Positions 60,401 through 64,000 of a stretch of 64,000 bases of DNA are shown piece after piece; within the stretch, counting starts at the first letter, position 1, and each line of letters starts with the position of its first letter. The stretch is from assembly GCA_000277445.1 (NCBI GenBank), contig AJWJ01000070.1, positions 1-64,000 on the forward strand, written 5' to 3'. Made by a program: the position numbers and the translations under genes. Under the pieces are notes generated by a model, which saw only the letters and a list, made by a program, of their open reading frames with translations, had not been told where the DNA came from and did not search any database. The DNA comes from Polysphondylium violaceum. Its lineage: Eukaryota > Evosea > Eumycetozoa > Dictyosteliales > Dictyosteliaceae.

Positions 60401-61326
60401 AACAAGAGTATTTGGCATACATCCCCAACGCATTTATCGGCACTGGCGCCAGTGGAACTGTATTTGATTGGGACAGAATATTCTTGTTGAAAAAGGCAAA
60501 CAAACAACTCTATACTATGCCCAGCGATGAATATCAGAGATGTCAAGTCATCAAATCAAAGAAGCTCGTCTCTTTGATTCAAGTCTACTTTTCCTATGGC
60601 AATTTCTTTACCGAGCAACTACCCAAGCTCTCGCTTGCCTATGAAGAGATCAACAATGATCCAGAGATCAATATCCTCGTCCCAAACACTCCCTATGCAA
60701 GAATGACTATGGAAGAGTTGTTGAAATTCAATTCAAGCCGTATTCTCTACTACAATCCAGGCGAAGGATGGGATCCCTGTAAAGTATTTTACGCTGAGAT
60801 GTTGATGTTACCCACTCCAATCCCCACCGGTTCGCCCCCTAGAGAGATGATGGACTCTATGAGAAACATTATCTATGAAAAGAACAACATTGACATCGTG
60901 TCCAAGGAACCTACCAAATATGTTATCTATTCCAGCAGAGCCATGACATGGAGTAAAAAGAGAATGGTCGCCAATGAACAAGAGGTCATTGACACTATCA
61001 AAGCTCATTTGCCAAAGAACCACGAATTGTACATTTGGAGTGGTGACGAAAAACTTACACCTGAGCTCGTACACATAGCAAGTAAAGCTAGAGCACTGAT
61101 TGGTATGACTGGATCAAATCTTATCCCCATGGTTGCATGCAGATCTAATACCACGTTTATTGAATTTATGCATGAGAATCCTTGGCTTACATATTGGAGT
61201 GCTGCAGAGTCTTTATCTCTTGTCCCCTGGATGCTTCCTATCAAAGGTTGTGGTCACGATTCTGAATCTATTCAAGTCCCAATTGAGGATTTAGTTAATA
61301 CTCTTAAATTGGCTTTATCTTCATAA
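57415..61326 (+). CDS. Triple-domain glycosyltransferase (GT2-GT4-GT61-like)
   Basis: Two exons (57415-58428, 58513-61326) give 1275 residues. Residues 1-12 are basic, 13-28 a membrane anchor, so it is a type II (Golgi-type) protein. Domain 1 (about 180-380) is GT2-like: ITILTPFYNVG, NFQWILVNDGSPN, LPGARNEG, PLDPDDM and GMEDWDLWMRM. Domain 2 (about 445-810) is GT4-like: LLLIPHMEVGGADQ, IVFVARLESEKQPEVFAEV, FFLPSKVEGISLAIYEAMSQG (EX7E). Domain 3 (about 955-1270) is GT61/DUF563-like: SYGNFFTEQLPKLSLAYEE, VIYSSRAMTWSKKRMVANEQ, RALIGMTGSNLIPMVACR. The three could act in turn on one glycan. Substrate and acceptor are unknown. The intron uses a GTTTGT donor and splits domain 1. Confidence 0.9.
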
Positions 61327-63108
61327 TCGTGTTTGTGTTGAGATTGCAACAACAATCAAGACGACAACACGATATGCAATCATACACTGTACACTGTTTT
61401 GTCGCTAAATCGTTGAAAAAATATTATAAAAGGAAGGGAAACAAAAATGAACCAATCAAATCAAAAATAAAATTAGCAAATTTCTTTATAGATCTAGATA
61501 TGATCAATGTGTTGATTCATTTTTAGATTTTTCGAGTGCGAGGACCTTGATTTTTTTCTATTTTTTTTCATTTTCTATTTTTTGATTTTTATTTTTTTTT
61601 TCTATTTTTTTTTGATTATTTTTATAGGTATTTTTCAGATTTTTTTTTTTTCTCACTCGAATCATCGCAATCAACGACGAGGTATTTTTTTTCATTATTT
61701 ATTTTTAAATTTCAATCATACACATTTGTAAATATCTTGGGCGTGTTTCTATTTTTTTCATTTTTTTTTTTATTTTTGGCGAGCGGTATCATATCTATCA
61801 ACAAAAAACATTTGATTGATTATTGATTACTCTCTGGGGCGGCGCACAGACACACACGAACGTATTACTCGATAATTCCCCCCGTTTCCAAAAATTTGGT
61901 GTAAGGAAAAAATCCAAAAAAAGAAAGGAAAAAACATTTTTATTCAAATAATCAAAATATATTTTTTTTTGGTCCTCACCTTTATGTAAAAAAAAAAAAG
62001 ATCCCCCCCCTTGATTTGATTCATTCCTTCCTTCCACCTTCAGCATTAGTCATTTTACCTGAAACTTTTTGTTGTTGTAGTAGTTTGATTGTTGTGTTGT
62101 GATTGACCTGACCACACCATATTTCTATCCCCATTCTTCAACACTTGTATTATTTATTATTTTATTTATTTTTTTCCTTTCCCAGCATCACATCCAATCC
62201 ATCCACACACACCTACCCCATCCCTTCCTCCACAAATCATTCATCAACTGTATCCTATTCCCAACCCTTTTTCCTTTTTTTTTTTTGTCTTTTAAACCTC
62301 TCGTTTCACATTAATTATACATATATATATATAAATCGTATCGTATATCTATATTTATTTATCTGTCCACATTCTTGTTTTCCTATCTACATCACATTTA
62401 TTATCTATATAATATAATCATTTAATAACAAACAATAATAATAATAAATAATAAAAAATAAAATTAATTAAAACTATAACCATATCGAATCACATCCAAT
62501 CAAATCATCATAAACACCCCATTTCCTATCTATATATCTATGATCAAAATCAATTGTAAATAATAATAACAACAATCAACCACCACTAGCCCCTATCATC
62601 TCATCTCAATAAACCACCACACCTCGCACACTCATTGTAAATATAAAAATTTCTTTTTCAGTAAATTACCACACCACACTCACACACAAGCTCAACGTCA
62701 TTTGACCACCATCAAAAATACACACTATATAACCCCCACTTTTGAAATCACTAAGTAATCCTCTTGCTCCCCCAATTAAAAAAAATTTAAAAAAAATTTT
62801 TTTAAAAAAAAAAAACAAATAATCCATATTTAACTTTTTTTTTAAATTAAATTTTCCTACATCTCTATCTCCATCTCTTTTCATCAACACACTTTCTTCT
62901 TTTACCGTCATAAATCAGCAGAAATCAAATCACAAAACAAAACATCAATCAAATCACAAAAACAAAATTATCTCAAATTACACTACTAAAATCATCAGCT
63001 GCTGTAATTTTTTTTTATTCAACCTTTGTTTTTTCCAATTCAACCATCTTTTTTTTTTTCAGTTCTTTCCAATTCAATTGTGTCAATCCCACATAAAATC
63101 AAAAAAGA
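61327..63108. promoter_or_regulatory. Long upstream region with G- and ATG-depleted leader
   Basis: 61327-62046 is the 3' flank of the triple glycosyltransferase plus T-rich sequence. From about 62047 to 63108 the plus strand is nearly free of G (0-3 per 60-nt line over much of it), rich in C, A and T, and holds a single ATG (62540), which opens only a 7-codon ORF. Polypyrimidine-CAG motifs at about 63050-63062 and TTTTTCAG near 62653-62660 resemble splice acceptors. The most likely reading is a transcribed 5' leader of the next gene, possibly with an intron. Confidence 0.55.
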
Positions 63109-64000
63109 ATGGAATTATTAGTTTCTGAACCAACTTTTTCATTTTGCGGCGTTGAAGGTAATATAGGAAGTGAAGATCTCATCAGGTCATGTAACATTAG
63201 TGTAAATCAACAATCATATAAATATAATCAAGACTTTTCATTGGTCCAAAACATTGGCAATGATTCATTGTTGTCATCTTTGTCAAACACTGGCAATGAT
63301 CATTGTTCCAATATTAATGGAGACGATATTATCAATGTCTGTTTTTCAGAATTGGAAAACTGTAGTGTTCCATCCATCAACAAAGATGACATTGATCAAT
63401 TACAAATGAATTTTACCAATCCAAATGAAAACAATGGTGACAGTAACGATTGTACCATCAATTGTAATAATAGTTCAAATATTAATAATAATATTAATAA
63501 TCAAAATAACGATAAAAATAATAATAGAATCCAAGAAAATGACAACAACAATAACAATGAAATGCAATATCTTCAAGTAATCAATGACATTTATGCAGAT
63601 GATATTGCATCACCTTCTAGTTGTCATTCAACAATTTCAATCAATAGTCAAAATATGTTTGAATCTGTTCAATCACCTCAAAGTCAAACAATCCCATTAT
63701 CTCCAATGATTTGTAGTAACTTGGGTTCGCCTGTACAACATTCCTTTTTAAATAATAATAATAATAATAACAATAGTAACATACCAATAATTTCAAAAAA
63801 AAGAAATTATGAACATGATAATAATTTTAATTTTATTGTCAATCCACCAAAACCAACAACAACAAATAATAATTCAAATGTAGTTTCAAATTATCTCAAA
63901 TTACAAATTGTATCAGAAGATTATAGATTTTCATTGTTTTCACCATCCTTTATAAAAATCAAAGACTTGAAACAAAGAATATTCAAAGAATTTAGTTTGT
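63109..64000 (+). CDS. Asn-rich protein, 5' part only (cut by window end)
   Basis: The ATG at 63109 opens 297 codons without a stop up to the window edge. The sequence begins MELLVSEPTFSFCGVEG and continues through Ser/Asn-rich disordered sequence with CSNI, NNIN and SP motifs (QSPQSQTIPLSPM) and a small basic patch (ISKKRNYEHDN). Near the edge a structured part starts: NYLKLQIVSEDYRFSLFSP, then SFIKIKDLKQRIFKEFSL, which could be the first strands and helix of a ubiquitin- or PB1-like domain, but too little is visible. Long disordered N terminus plus a long leader would suit a signalling or transcription regulator. The family is not identified. Confidence 0.75.
   Translation, partial: MELLVSEPTFSFCGVEGNIGSEDLIRSCNISVNQQSYKYNQDFSLVQNIGNDSLLSSLSNTGNDHCSNINGDDIINVCFSELENCSVPSINKDDIDQLQMNFTNPNENNGDSNDCTINCNNSSNINNNINNQNNDKNNNRIQENDNNNNNEMQYLQVINDIYADDIASPSSCHSTISINSQNMFESVQSPQSQTIPLSPMICSNLGSPVQHSFLNNNNNNNNSNIPIISKKRNYEHDNNFNFIVNPPKPTTTNNNSNVVSNYLKLQIVSEDYRFSLFSPSFIKIKDLKQRIFKEFSL

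Overview
This window looks like nuclear DNA of a dictyostelid social amoeba; I cannot fix the species from sequence alone. The signs are very AT-rich intergenic DNA with long A and T runs, Asn-, Gln-, Ser- and Thr-rich runs inside proteins, small AT-rich GT-AG introns (mostly about 55-200 bp), a small secreted CBM49-type cellulose-binding protein, and a close-packed set of conserved eukaryotic genes. I support 26 protein-coding genes in 64 kb. Most genes were rebuilt from several exons by checking that splice sites keep frame and protein similarity. I saw no tRNA, rRNA, CRISPR array, retroelement or virus-like element.

Layout. 264-11717 (all minus strand): a TKL-like kinase, a large PP2C phosphatase, a CBM49 protein, a WD40 protein and an Asn-rich protein of unknown role that lies below a 2.9 kb gene-free stretch rich in GT/CA motifs. 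14628-20957 (minus): the ribosome-assembly factor Utp14 with a 708-nt last intron, then Elp3. 21500-28325: a ZNF207/BuGZ-like protein (+), an unknown two-exon gene (-), a five-exon secreted protein (+) and a Wee1-family kinase (+). 28440-31704 (minus): a BPA1-like RRM protein and the battenin homologue CLN3. 32557-41782: xanthine dehydrogenase (+), DAD1 (-), a BRD8-like bromodomain protein (+) and a LARGE/GT49-like glycosyltransferase (+). 42121-46338: Nar1 (-) and a ZnT5/Msc2-like zinc transporter (+). 47457-50946: a phosphatidylinositol transfer protein (+), mitochondrial NDP kinase (-) and a 106-residue Gag1-like clamp protein (+). 51500-61326 (plus): a WDR7/rabconnectin-3 beta homologue, a carnosine N-methyltransferase-like gene with a one-base frame discrepancy, and a 1275-residue protein with three glycosyltransferase domains. 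The window ends inside an Asn-rich gene (63109 on) preceded by about 1.06 kb that is almost free of G and of ATG.

No operon logic applies; the genes are separate eukaryotic units. Shared themes are tRNA and ribosome biogenesis (Elp3, Utp14), Fe-S and Mo enzymes (Nar1, Elp3, XDH), endolysosome and V-ATPase function (CLN3, WDR7), secretory-pathway glycosylation (DAD1, LARGE-like, triple GT) and zinc or histidine-rich proteins. The most unusual items are the GT2-GT4-GT61 fusion, the AAAAAAG frame break in the methyltransferase, the ATG-depleted leader at the right end, and a 422-bp element bounded by a perfect 30-bp inverted repeat at 46379-46800.
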